From Alcanivoracaceae bacterium (GTDB taxonomy: Bacteria; Pseudomonadota; Gammaproteobacteria; Pseudomonadales; Alcanivoracaceae), in assembly GCA_002706085.1 (NCBI GenBank), contig PAJO01000028.1, positions 36,011 through 100,010 on the forward strand: 64,000 nucleotides of DNA. The letters run 5' to 3'. Below, one piece after another: positions 31,989-40,988 of this stretch. Both the position numbers and the translations under genes were made by a program. Positions within the stretch are counted from its first letter, which is position 1, and each line of letters starts with the position of its first letter. The notes beneath the pieces were generated by a model. The model ran no database searches. It worked only from the letters and a program-made list of their open reading frames with translations, and was not told the origin of the DNA.

Positions 31989-32636
31989 TCAAGAAGGAAA
32001 CACCACCCCATCATCGCCCTCCTGCCATACCGGTAGCTTGACCATGGTTTGAAGAAATAGAGGGTGCTCCAGCCAGTGCTGTAACCACCGCTGCAGATTC
32101 GGGTAAGGCAGCTGGCTAAACACATCACGATCAACATGGGCGAATTGGCGAACAAACGGCATGATGCCAATATCCGCTATGCTCGGCGCTTCCCCAAGCA
32201 GGTAGGCGCTTTTCTCCAGCAACGATTCCAGGACCTGAAGAAAGACCTCCCCTCGTTGCCGATACTCGGTCTGAGCCATCTCGACATGGCGGTCGGCGTA
32301 TTTATAGCGATCCAGCCAATACTTGAACTCATTATCGTTCTGCTCAATCAGGTCATTCGCCTTAGGCAAGATCGTTGCCTCCAACAGCCCCTGTGGATCC
32401 TGCTGCTCAAGAGCCCACACCATGATGTCCCGGCTTTCTTCTATGACAGCACCATCGGCAAGCTGCAAAACCGGTACGGTTCCTTTAGGGCTTATCGCCA
32501 GCATGTGCGCGGGCTTGTTTTTCAGGGTCACTTCCCGCAGCTCAACCTGCAAACCCGCAAACAAAACGCCCAGCCGGGCGCGCATGGCATAGGGGCAGCG
32601 TCGAAAGGAATACAGACAATCTAATGAGGTCGTCAT
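31989..32636 (-). CDS. Glutathione S-transferase family protein
   Basis: This 215-residue protein has an N-terminal thioredoxin-like GST domain (LYSFRRCPYAMRARL; SPKGTVPVLQL with the cis-Pro; IEESRDIMVWAL) and an all-helical C-terminal domain (SIADIGIMPFVRQF). The CPYA site with one Cys suggests a glutaredoxin-like or Omega/Beta type, able to form mixed disulfides with glutathione. It sits just upstream of the ParD gene; whether they are co-transcribed is uncertain. Confidence 0.88.
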   Translation of the reverse strand: MTTSLDCLYSFRRCPYAMRARLGVLFAGLQVELREVTLKNKPAHMLAISPKGTVPVLQLADGAVIEESRDIMVWALEQQDPQGLLEATILPKANDLIEQNDNEFKYWLDRYKYADRHVEMAQTEYRQRGEVFLQVLESLLEKSAYLLGEAPSIADIGIMPFVRQFAHVDRDVFSQLPYPNLQRWLQHWLEHPLFLQTMVKLPVWQEGDDGVVFPS

Positions 32637-32864
32637 AGCGATTTTTCACAACTGAAACAGGGGTGGATTGATGCAACGGGAAACCGGCAGTCTGCTCACC
32701 ACCAAAAGGGTTATCGATCAGCTCAACGCAAAAGGTGCGCAGAGGGAAAGGATACTATTGAACCGGCGCCCCGTCCCGGAACACTCCATTCATCGTCATT
32801 GGGTGGGTGTCCTTTTCTTTTTCACTTGAGAGATCAACCACTACAGGTGATCAATATTTGAAAA

Positions 32865-32893
32865 TATGGGAGAGCAGACTCTGCCCTCCCATA
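32865..32893 (-). terminator. Terminator of the ECF41 operon
   Basis: The stem TATGGGAG (32865-32872) pairs with 32886-32893, with an inner GCAG/CTGC pair and a short loop. On the minus strand it is followed by TTTTCAAATATT. It lies 25 bases after the sigma factor stop. The rest of 32637-32864 holds no supported gene. Confidence 0.65.
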
Positions 32894-32917
32894 CTGTTAT
32901 CAACCGCCTTTAAGCAA

Positions 32918-33775
32918 TCAGTGCAAATGACGAAGCTTGTCGGGGTTGCGGACGACGTAAATCCCGGCCACTTTGCCGTTTTCAATCTCCAGCGCGGTGG
33001 TCTGCAGTTCCCCATCCGACTCCAGGGATACAAATCCGGGCAACCCGTTGATGAAGCACGCCCGAACAAAGGTGGAGCCTTTCTTCTGAAACAGCATGGC
33101 CAGATGCCCCTGCAGCTTCATTACGGCGTCATAACCCAACACCGGCTCCCGCACCGCTGGCCGCTTGCCGCCACCATCCGCATGCAGGCTCACATCCTCT
33201 GCCAGCATCTCGCCCAACGCTTTCATGTCACCGCTACGAGACGCGGCAAAAAAGGCTTCCGCCAGTCTGATTCCCTGCTGCTTGTCCACCGGAAACCGCG
33301 TGCTCGATTCCCGCACACGCACCCGCGCCCGGGAAGCCAGTTTGCGGCATGCCTCAGAAGAACGCTGTAATGTCTCAGCCACCTCATCGAACTCGACACC
33401 AAACACATCGTGAAGCAGGAATGCCGCCCGCTCCAGAGGAGACAGGCGCTCAAGCGCCAGCATCAGCGGCAGGGTAATGTCTTCCTCCACCTGCTCCTCC
33501 ACCAGCGGCTCCGGCAACCATGCCCCCACATAGACCTCTCTTCGCTGCCTGGCGGATTTAAGCTGATCAAGACACAGGCGCGTCACCGTGCGGCGCAGAA
33601 AGGCTTCCGGTGCCACCACCTCACTGCGATCCGCCGCGACCCAGCGAATAAAGGCCTCCTGGACGATATCTTCGGCATCCGCCACCGACCCCAACATGCG
33701 GTAGCACACCCGCATCAGCACCGGGCGCAGTGGATCAAAAATCGCCTCCGCATCCTGCATGGTCTCTTTTTTCAT
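32918..33775 (-). CDS. ECF41-family RNA polymerase sigma factor
   Basis: This 285-residue protein has sigma region 2 (YRMLGSVADAEDIVQEAFIRW), a linker, region 4 (LSPLERAAFLLHDVFGVEFD then SEACRKLASRARVRVRE) and a C-terminal SnoaL-like domain of about 110 residues. The C-terminal extension carries the two ECF41 hallmarks DGGGK and NPDKL. In ECF41 proteins this extension controls activity directly and there is no classical anti-sigma factor. The gene lies four bases after an AhpD-like gene; ECF41 sigmas normally drive just such a carboxymuconolactone decarboxylase/oxidoreductase/epimerase gene. A matching ECF41 promoter is upstream at 34281-34307. Confidence 0.9.
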   Translation of the reverse strand: MKKETMQDAEAIFDPLRPVLMRVCYRMLGSVADAEDIVQEAFIRWVAADRSEVVAPEAFLRRTVTRLCLDQLKSARQRREVYVGAWLPEPLVEEQVEEDITLPLMLALERLSPLERAAFLLHDVFGVEFDEVAETLQRSSEACRKLASRARVRVRESSTRFPVDKQQGIRLAEAFFAASRSGDMKALGEMLAEDVSLHADGGGKRPAVREPVLGYDAVMKLQGHLAMLFQKKGSTFVRACFINGLPGFVSLESDGELQTTALEIENGKVAGIYVVRNPDKLRHLH

Positions 33776-33779
33776 CCCT

Positions 33780-34244
33780 TCACCTTCCTGCCGCGGCTAC
33801 CAGCTTCCCGGATTCGTACCACAAGCCAAACCCCACCGCGATGCGGTTCCAGCCATTGATAATATTAATCATCATAGTCAGCTTCACCTGCTCCTCATGG
33901 CTGAAATGATCATCCAATGCCTCGTGTAGCGCCTCCCCAGGTACCCCCTTCGCCAGCTCCGTCAGGGACTCAGTCCAACCCAGCGCCGCACGCTCCCGAT
34001 CACTAAAGCAGGGAGACTCCCGCCAGGCGGAAAGCAAGTAGAGCCGCTGCTCAGTTTCACCGCTATTCCGGGCTTCTTCTGTGTGCATGTTGATACAGTT
34101 GGCACACCCATTGATCTGGGACGCACGCACTTTGACGAGGTTAATCAGAGAGGCCTCCAGACTGGCCGAAATGCGTGTGGATGCCTCCATCCAGCTGCTC
34201 ATGATGGCCGGGGCGGCTTTGAAAGGATCAAGTTTAAAGGTCAT
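33780..34244 (-). CDS. Carboxymuconolactone decarboxylase/AhpD-like protein (ECF41 target)
   Basis: This 154-residue protein of the AhpD/CMD fold has the redox motif C-x2-C in NGCANCINMHT and the following helix EEARNSGET. These proteins reduce peroxides or act as thiol-dependent peroxidases through that CxxC and the downstream His. It comes first in the ECF41 operon, with the sigma gene after it. A promoter of the ECF41 class lies 37 bases before the ATG, so the sigma factor should activate its own operon. Confidence 0.9.
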   Translation of the reverse strand: MTFKLDPFKAAPAIMSSWMEASTRISASLEASLINLVKVRASQINGCANCINMHTEEARNSGETEQRLYLLSAWRESPCFSDRERAALGWTESLTELAKGVPGEALHEALDDHFSHEEQVKLTMMINIINGWNRIAVGFGLWYESGKLVAAAGR

Positions 34245-34280
34245 GGTTCAGGCTCCGTCTTCTGTGGTTGTTAGAACCAA

Positions 34281-34307
34281 GACGAGATAGCCATGGTGAA
34301 TGTGACA
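34281..34307 (-). promoter_or_regulatory. ECF41-type promoter
   Basis: On the minus strand, TGTCACA (34301-34307), 16 bases, then CGTC (34281-34284). This matches the published ECF41 target promoter (TGTCACA -35, CGTC -10, ~16-bp spacer). It directs transcription into the AhpD-like gene and the sigma gene, an autoregulatory loop. Confidence 0.8.
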
Positions 34308-34486
34308 TCGGCTGCTAGCTTAACGCAGAAAATCGCCATTTCTTCGATAGCGGAGAGCACAAAGGACTATGGCCCCGCGCCTGAAAAGCAGCCAGGAGGA
34401 CAAATTCGGTGTAGCAAGGATGGGAGAGGTGGATGCCCCCTATTCACCTCGCGTTTGGGAAATGAGAGACCTCGTGTTCTTTGATT

Positions 34487-37400
34487 TCACTCAAACTTTT
34501 GTTCGTATTCCCGGTCCTCTCGCTGTTCACGTGCTTTCTGGTGCTCGATCGAGCAAACCAGCTTTTCAGACACCGATTTAGCGGCGGCAGCGATCTCCAT
34601 ATTCTCATGTTCACACAACCTACCAATGGCATCCGCTCTAGGCTGCATCACATTCGCCCGGCTACCAGACCAAGATGAAGGCGTAACGCGCTCAGCGAAT
34701 ACCTCTAAGACGGTTTCGGGCTCAGGAGCAGCTTCCAGTAAACTGATCGCTGACTCCATAATAGCAACCCTTCCTTGGTCTCCATTCTTTGACCAAAGGC
34801 TTATACCCCCCGCAACAGGCGCCCAGACGCTGTCGTCATTTCTGGAACGACACCACTCAATCAAGACATCAACATCTATTTTGGCGAGAGGAGACCGGCG
34901 TAAGCCACCATGACGAATGAAGAAGAGTCGCCCACGATCATTTTCTTTAGGAGCTTCAAAAGCAGCATTTAAAAACTCGGCAGTCTTCAGCTCAGCGGTC
35001 GTCGCGATGGTATTTTCGAATGTATGAATAAAGCCATAGCTCTCATCAACAACAGTAAAGATCGTGTCCAGCAGCTCTAGCTTTTCAGCCTCGTTTCCAT
35101 CGAAACGCAATGCGGCACCCACCACCTTCTCCATTTTATAATCCACAGACCCAGTAGGCTCATTGTGATCTCTTTGCAGCCTCTGAATCACTGCTCTGAG
35201 ACCAACCAGTCGAAGTTCAGGGCCAAGCGTATCCACTGATGTATCTTTACCATGTAGCCTCATGCTTAGGGCATCTAAAACCACGTCATCGCCGCCGGGT
35301 CTACTCAGGAGATGCTGAGCGAGATCGACAATACGTTCTCGAGGCAAATTAATATGCTCGCCCCGCCATAGGAGCGGCCCATACATCCCCGGACGAGTAT
35401 CCGGCTCTTTCAGAAGCACCATACAACGATCAAGATCGACTTCTGTAAACTTCCCCCAAGGATGTAAACCGACCAATACATGCCGGAGCTGAGGGTGATG
35501 TGCGCACTGGTCAAGTAGCTCTTCTGTAAACGCTGTATCGACAGAGCTAGCCTCTTCGATGAAGCCCCCAAAGACTGAAAAGTCTTTGGGGGCTTCAGGC
35601 AAGTGTTCAAGCTGATCTACAAGTTTCTGCCACCCAACTTGAAGGTCATGTGCCCCCTTTGCTAATCCTCGACCAAATGCCGAGCGATAGGGCATCCAAT
35701 CGCTCGCAAATAGGTTGGGGACCAACTCGTCGAGTTCGTAATTTGATGAAGCGAACTCCTCACCTAAACGTAACGCCCTATCCTCAAGCCGCTTTTCAGC
35801 ATCGCTATACCTGTTGGCATCTTCATGTCCAAAATCAGAGTCTAGCGCCCAATGGTCTCCTCCCCTACCTAGCACATAGGTCATTATTGTAGGAAGCAAA
35901 TCAACGGGCTCTAACTCCCGTTCTAATTCTGCAAGCTTGTCTGGCAGGGGCTCGATATCATCCTCGCTTTTTCTCTTGGTCTTGGTGTAGTTAAAATAGA
36001 TCGTTGACCGGACGGCTTTCCAACCTTCGCCCCAAGGGTGGTGAGCATTTAGCTTTCGAGCCGCATCAATGAGCTTGTCTCTCATTGCTTCTTGCTGCCA
36101 CAGACCTCGGAAATTTTTTGCCAGAATCTGCCGCGCCAGCCCCTCCAGATCAGTGTCTCCGGACGATCCCAATCGCACCGCAACATCGATGAAAGTACTT
36201 CGCCACTCCACCAGCTCATCATGGTTGGGACATAGCCCATAATCTCTTGGACGAGCACCAAACCCGTTCATCCCTATCCCTGTCCAGGATGGCCCCTCCA
36301 GTGCTGTTGATAGCATCCTGAAACCCAACGACCTGCGTCCAGCCTCGTCAGATAAAAGGCATTCATTCATGATTGCAATGCGCTGCCCCAGAGAGGCATG
36401 CGTGCCAGAAAGGTATGCTTGGAAAAATCTAGCAATCTTATCTCGGACCGAGTCATAGTTGTTTTTTTCGTCTTCATAGTCCGCCACGCGGATTAGGAGC
36501 CTGACGCAACGATCAAAAGCATTCGGTTCATATGCCAACGCTTGCAAAAGGTTGAGAATAGTCGTCCTTTGTGGATTGTGCCGCTTCTCCAGGCCTTCAA
36601 AATCAGGCGCGCTAAGCTCCGCTTCGATCCTGTCGAGCAGAGCTTCAGGCGCAACTGGGCCGATATAGCCGAGCATTCGGTCTGCCGTATCTTCCAGCTC
36701 TAGTATCCGGCCCAGCAGTCCCTCTGGCTGAAGCCAGGCCTCGACGATCTCTGTCGCCACCGGATGGGCATGCATCAGCCCTAATCTATGCGCAAACGAC
36801 ATTAGCAAACGCTCGCAACCGGAGCCTTCAAAGGTCGTCCTGAGTTGACTGACTGGGATACTATCTAGCGCCGAAGCTGCCAGCTTGTTCGCAACAGCAT
36901 GGGGAAGGATCGCCCTCCAATGCCCCCTCTTTTGCACGACATGGCGGTCCAAAAGCTTCTTGACTGCTCTAAACAATTGGTGCTGGGAGTGACCAAAGAT
37001 CGAGCCCAGTACTTCCAGCTCATTGTGACCGTCCTCAGTATCTGAGACGGAGAACGAATAGACTAGAGACAGTATTTCAGCCTGTTCATGCAGATCATCG
37101 TCCGGGTCATTACGCTGCACAAAAAGGCGGCTAAATAACTGCGCATCAGAAAGCTGAGCCAAACTTTCACCTTCCTCCACCCTCTCGGCAATCGCTAGAG
37201 ATACTCTTGCATTCCCATCAGCAAACTCAGCAATTCGGAGGGCATTATTCTGGCCGATTCCGGGAAAGCGACGGAGAACGAGCTGCTCGGCCACATCCGA
37301 TCCAACTGCCTCAATATGGATTACCTCGGTTGTCTGAGGCTTATCGTCCCTGATGTCATACTCAACTGTAACAAGGCTTACTTCGCAGCCTGCTGCTGAT

Positions 37401-38344
37401 ACTTTGCTGGCTAACGAAGAGTGGAGATCTGATGGGCAATTATCGAGAATCATCACGGCACGTCGATCCTCAGCAATGAGTCTGTTCAGCATCGCTGCTG
37501 CCGACGGTTCAGGTTCAGCTCCAGTATCGACATACACAGCTATGGTTCGGTCGAGCGCATCTGTGCCGACCGTTTCATCAAAGAGAGCCTGCACAATCCT
37601 GGTCTTACCGACACCAGATAAACCCGTTATGCGAACCGCCTTAGCCGTAGATCTTATAATGTCTCGCATCGGGCCAATCGCATCTTCTATGCTTAGTTTC
37701 TGGCCTTTCCCTGATGGCAGTGTGACTGTCACGCCTGGGACCAAAATCAGCGTATCATCAGCATCTTGAGGAGGGTTACTCCAAGCCCCATAAGGCTGCC
37801 ATCCTGAATAGCCTTGCCCAAGCTTCGATTTTACCCAAAGCATGACCGACGGGTGCTGACGCAGCCATTGAGTTAGTTTCGAGCGATCGAAGAAATCTAG
37901 GTGAATATTGTCATTGGCGGGGTCACACTGAGCGGCATCTCGCATAGCTTGGATGCGCGCTCTCTTCATGGGAGGCGAGCAATCATCAGCCAAGCTTACG
38001 ATAATGTAGCTGCCACCCTTCAGGGCCTGCCCTGAAATCATCGCCGATAGCACGCCGTCCTTGACCATTTCACTCGTAATTTCTCCCTTAGGCATCGAGT
38101 GTTTCTTGGCCTGAAGGATTGTATCAGGCCTTGCCAGAAATCCTGTGTTAAGGGTATCGACAGGAACCTGAACGTGAATATCAATTCCTTCATCAGGAGC
38201 ACTGGTTGAACCTGACCAGCTTACCCATGCAGGACTATGGCCATTTGCAGCCACCTCAGCCTCGGCGAGTCGAGCAATCAACTCTTCCAGTTGGCTATCA
38301 GACAACCGGAGTAGTTCGTCTTTCTCAATGTCAAAGATTGTCAC
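34487..38344 (-). CDS. PD-(D/E)xK nuclease-P-loop NTPase, candidate STAND defence protein
   Basis: In 1285 residues: an N-terminal helix; a nuclease-like core with DEGIDIHVQV (Asp55) and ILQAKKH (Gln78-x-Lys80), the D...QxK form of the PD-(D/E)xK fold as in Mrr-like enzymes; then a P-loop ATPase with Walker A GLSGVGKT (241-248) and Walker B AVMILDN (297-303). The remaining ~900 residues are helical with no clear motif, as in the sensor domains of STAND NTPases. The effector-NTPase-sensor order is that of Avs antiphage proteins, but I cannot assign it to an Avs subfamily. The DNA is A/T-richer than the flanks, suggesting transfer. A HEPN protein gene lies 63 bases upstream on the same strand. 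Confidence 0.75.
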   Translation of the reverse strand: MTIFDIEKDELLRLSDSQLEELIARLAEAEVAANGHSPAWVSWSGSTSAPDEGIDIHVQVPVDTLNTGFLARPDTILQAKKHSMPKGEITSEMVKDGVLSAMISGQALKGGSYIIVSLADDCSPPMKRARIQAMRDAAQCDPANDNIHLDFFDRSKLTQWLRQHPSVMLWVKSKLGQGYSGWQPYGAWSNPPQDADDTLILVPGVTVTLPSGKGQKLSIEDAIGPMRDIIRSTAKAVRITGLSGVGKTRIVQALFDETVGTDALDRTIAVYVDTGAEPEPSAAAMLNRLIAEDRRAVMILDNCPSDLHSSLASKVSAAGCEVSLVTVEYDIRDDKPQTTEVIHIEAVGSDVAEQLVLRRFPGIGQNNALRIAEFADGNARVSLAIAERVEEGESLAQLSDAQLFSRLFVQRNDPDDDLHEQAEILSLVYSFSVSDTEDGHNELEVLGSIFGHSQHQLFRAVKKLLDRHVVQKRGHWRAILPHAVANKLAASALDSIPVSQLRTTFEGSGCERLLMSFAHRLGLMHAHPVATEIVEAWLQPEGLLGRILELEDTADRMLGYIGPVAPEALLDRIEAELSAPDFEGLEKRHNPQRTTILNLLQALAYEPNAFDRCVRLLIRVADYEDEKNNYDSVRDKIARFFQAYLSGTHASLGQRIAIMNECLLSDEAGRRSLGFRMLSTALEGPSWTGIGMNGFGARPRDYGLCPNHDELVEWRSTFIDVAVRLGSSGDTDLEGLARQILAKNFRGLWQQEAMRDKLIDAARKLNAHHPWGEGWKAVRSTIYFNYTKTKRKSEDDIEPLPDKLAELERELEPVDLLPTIMTYVLGRGGDHWALDSDFGHEDANRYSDAEKRLEDRALRLGEEFASSNYELDELVPNLFASDWMPYRSAFGRGLAKGAHDLQVGWQKLVDQLEHLPEAPKDFSVFGGFIEEASSVDTAFTEELLDQCAHHPQLRHVLVGLHPWGKFTEVDLDRCMVLLKEPDTRPGMYGPLLWRGEHINLPRERIVDLAQHLLSRPGGDDVVLDALSMRLHGKDTSVDTLGPELRLVGLRAVIQRLQRDHNEPTGSVDYKMEKVVGAALRFDGNEAEKLELLDTIFTVVDESYGFIHTFENTIATTAELKTAEFLNAAFEAPKENDRGRLFFIRHGGLRRSPLAKIDVDVLIEWCRSRNDDSVWAPVAGGISLWSKNGDQGRVAIMESAISLLEAAPEPETVLEVFAERVTPSSWSGSRANVMQPRADAIGRLCEHENMEIAAAAKSVSEKLVCSIEHQKAREQREDREYEQKFE

Positions 38345-38407
38345 TATTGCACCTTTGGAGGAAGACAGGCAGTACTTAGGGCTAGCTTCACGATTAGGTT
38401 TTAGATA

Positions 38408-39046
38408 TCAGCTAAACAACTGATTAATTTCTTCAGCAACAAGAGCCAAAGTACCAACTGATGAATCTGACAGCCCTCCATCCCCATGAGCCAGATGGTT
38501 TCTGACATGCCTGCCTGCATGGAGCCGACTACGTGCAACTTCCATATCACGCAGCTCCTGTCGAACTTGCTCTTCTGTTGGAACAGGGGAAGGCACCCCT
38601 TCCTTAGTCACAAGCCCCTTTTGGATCATTTCAAATACCATTCTGTCCCTGACTCTGGACTCGGCCAGAGACCACGATGAAGTATATCCCTCGTCTGTTA
38701 CCCAACCATATTTTAGTGCCAAATCCATATATCCTTGAAGGTTTCTCGGTTTTTTATCCGTTATCCCTTCTTTCTCTATCTCATATTTCTCGATTAAAGC
38801 CTTCTCCAGGGCGGTATACGCGACAGCCTCAGATGCCTGATGAAGCCTGTATGCGAAAAGTGAATATAGAGCAACATTCTTTGCATTTTCGAATAGCTGC
38901 TTAACGTTTCTTGGCACCTTTTCGTTTAAAAGGATTGAATCTATGTACCCATGCCAATCACCAAGTGGAATATGGCTATTTCTAGGATCAGAGATTAGGA
39001 CTTGATCCAGTGTTTTCAGCCGATCCTCAGGGCTTAGTTCGCACAA
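38408..39046 (-). CDS. HEPN-domain protein, partner of the NTPase
   Basis: This 212-residue helical protein has the HEPN signature R-N-x3-H at residues 182-187 (HVRNHLAHGDGG); this motif marks HEPN RNases and their inactive relatives. No other domain is visible. The start is TTG at 39046 with GGAG seven bases upstream; no in-frame ATG gives a better N-terminus. The gene precedes the nuclease-NTPase gene by 63 bases on the same strand, so both are probably one operon. HEPN proteins are frequent toxins or effectors in defence loci. Here it could be a second effector or a regulator of the NTPase; the sequence does not decide. Confidence 0.7.
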   Translation of the reverse strand: MCELSPEDRLKTLDQVLISDPRNSHIPLGDWHGYIDSILLNEKVPRNVKQLFENAKNVALYSLFAYRLHQASEAVAYTALEKALIEKYEIEKEGITDKKPRNLQGYMDLALKYGWVTDEGYTSSWSLAESRVRDRMVFEMIQKGLVTKEGVPSPVPTEEQVRQELRDMEVARSRLHAGRHVRNHLAHGDGGLSDSSVGTLALVAEEINQLFS

Positions 39047-39116
39047 ACTTTTTCTCCACCAATATTTATATCGAAACCATCAATACCATTGGGGTCTTGC
39101 GTCGTGCGCCCCAAAC

Positions 39117-39884
39117 TCAACACTTCTTCACACCTCGACACTTCGGAAATGCACTACATCCCCAAAACTGCTGCCCCGCATTCTTCCCTGATCGGGCCTT
39201 GCGCATCACCATCACTTCACCACACTGATGACACACAGGTGCAACCCGCTGTGTAGCAACTTCTGCCTCAGTCGGAGCCCCTTCCTCATTCCCAATTTCT
39301 CGTTCAGGCTGGCTATCTACCTTTTCCTGCTCATCTGTCGTTGCTTCAGTGCCAGGCTCGTCACGCTGCCCCGCCTCCTCTAGAGACGTATCGTGTTGCA
39401 CCGAATAAAGCACCGTTTCAATCTGCTGGCGTATATCTGCGACTCCATATCCCCTGGCAGCCCTGATTCTTAGCAGTGGCAAGCCAGCCGATTCACAAGC
39501 CTGTTCCAGAAAGGCATCCCGCTTCTGCCGTTTGGCCGAACCATGGCTGGCATCGTCCAGCTCAATGGCCAGTTTTACGGCGCAGTCTTGTGGGTCACAG
39601 AGGAGGAAGTCGACGTGTTTAGCGGAAATCTGGTTGAAAGCCCGTTGCCAATTGGACCGGTTGAGGCCTTTTTGCGGCGTTAGTACATCCGCGACGCGGA
39701 CTTTGGAAAAAATGAGAACCTTGTCGCCTACGGCTTGAGTGAGCACCCCGTAGAAAGAGCGTTCGGCCTTGGAAAGCAGATAGCGTTTGCCGCGATAGCC
39801 GAACACCTCACCGCTGGCCCGTTTCTTCTGGGTAAGGATCAGTATCACGCCAATAGCGATAGCCAGTAGAACGCCTAACTCCAC
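39117..39884 (-). CDS. DUF2726 protein with topoisomerase-type zinc ribbon
   Basis: This 255-residue protein has an N-terminal membrane segment (LLAIAIGVILILT), then a DUF2726 domain with a restriction-endonuclease-like core (VDFLLCDP, VKLAIELDDASH), an acidic low-complexity linker, and a C-terminal zinc ribbon (CHQCGE, FWGCSAFPKCRG) of the topoisomerase I type. The function of the family is unknown; it probably binds or cuts nucleic acid at the membrane. It lies just upstream of the HEPN gene on the same strand (gap 70 bases), but the codon use is closer to the host, so it may be a neighbour and not part of that system. Confidence 0.8.
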   Translation of the reverse strand: MELGVLLAIAIGVILILTQKKRASGEVFGYRGKRYLLSKAERSFYGVLTQAVGDKVLIFSKVRVADVLTPQKGLNRSNWQRAFNQISAKHVDFLLCDPQDCAVKLAIELDDASHGSAKRQKRDAFLEQACESAGLPLLRIRAARGYGVADIRQQIETVLYSVQHDTSLEEAGQRDEPGTEATTDEQEKVDSQPEREIGNEEGAPTEAEVATQRVAPVCHQCGEVMVMRKARSGKNAGQQFWGCSAFPKCRGVKKC

Positions 39885-40162
39885 AGTTTCATCTCCCGTT
39901 TGGTAGTAAACGGGCGCAGTAATGCTGGATATGGCGATAAGCGAACAGGCATCCCTTCCCCTGAGTCACGTTTCAGGCCGTGCCACCCTGGCCAGCCGTT
40001 GTTATTGGTATTTTGCTCTTTGTGATCCAGTTCCGAATGTACACAATCTTCCGTCGCAAATAAATGAATAGGCTTCATTCCCGCTCTTCCCTGCGCCAGG
40101 GGGCTGACAGGCAACGGCCATGGACCGTATGCTTCCACCCGACATTTGCGCAGGAACTGGCC

Positions 40163-40984
40163 ATGCCCCTTGATCTGAATGCTTACCTGAAACGGATACA
40201 CGTGGACGGTGTGCCCGCCCCGACCCTGGCAACGCTGGCCACTCTGCAGCAGCGTCATCTTCAGTACATTGCCTTTGAGAATCTGAATCCGCTGTTGGGC
40301 CTGCCGGTGCCGCTGGATATTGAGAGCTTGCAGCACAAGCTGGTGCAGCAAGGGCGTGGCGGCTATTGCTTTGAGAACAACCTGCTGTTTATGGCGGTGC
40401 TGGAGGCATTGGGCTTTACGGTTCGCGGGATCACCGCGCGGGTGTACTGGAATGCCCCGGAGGATGCTCAACTGCCCCGTTCGCACATGCTGCTGCTGGT
40501 GGAGCTGGACGGGCAACGTTATCTGAGCGATGTGGGATTCGGCGGCATGACACCCACCGCGCCCTTGAGACTGGATGACACCACTGCCCAGGCAACACCG
40601 CTGGAACCGTTTCGGGTGCTCCCTGCGGAAGATCATTACCGTTTGGAGGTGTGTCTGGGGGAACAGTGGCGTCTGCTGTATCGCTTTGATCTGATGACCC
40701 AATGGCCCATCGATTTTGAAATGGCCAACTGGTACGTGGCCTGCCATCCCAACTCGAAATTTGTGAACAACCTGATTGCCGTCCGCACGGAGGATGACTG
40801 CAGGCACACCTTGCTGAATACGCTCTATACCGTGCGTTACCCGGACGGCAGCAGCGACAAGCAGGACATCCCCACCGCGGCGGCACTGGCCACGCTGCTG
40901 GCCGAGACATTCCAGATTGATCTGACCGATCTACAGCAGCCGCTAGAAGCCACACTGGTTGGCAAGGGTCTGGCTGGCTCGTGA
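40163..40984 (+). CDS. nat: Arylamine N-acetyltransferase
   Basis: This 273-residue enzyme transfers acetyl groups from acetyl-CoA to arylamines and hydrazines. The catalytic triad is visible: Cys69 in RGGYCFE, His108 in RSHMLLLV and Asp123 in LSDVGFGG. The length fits the family. ATG at 40163 follows an AGGA-like site (GCAGGAACTGG) and gives the conserved N-terminus with LNAYLKRI; the extended frame from 40064 is not conserved in type. It converges on a LysR-family gene with four bases between. The 278 bases before it (39885-40162) hold no other supported gene. Confidence 0.92.
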   Translation: MPLDLNAYLKRIHVDGVPAPTLATLATLQQRHLQYIAFENLNPLLGLPVPLDIESLQHKLVQQGRGGYCFENNLLFMAVLEALGFTVRGITARVYWNAPEDAQLPRSHMLLLVELDGQRYLSDVGFGGMTPTAPLRLDDTTAQATPLEPFRVLPAEDHYRLEVCLGEQWRLLYRFDLMTQWPIDFEMANWYVACHPNSKFVNNLIAVRTEDDCRHTLLNTLYTVRYPDGSSDKQDIPTAAALATLLAETFQIDLTDLQQPLEATLVGKGLAGS

Positions 40985-40988
40985 ACCA

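Noticed and set aside
39117..39884. DUF2726 protein as third gene of the HEPN/NTPase system
   Set aside because: Same strand and near, but codon use is closer to the host and the family occurs widely elsewhere; treated as a neighbour.
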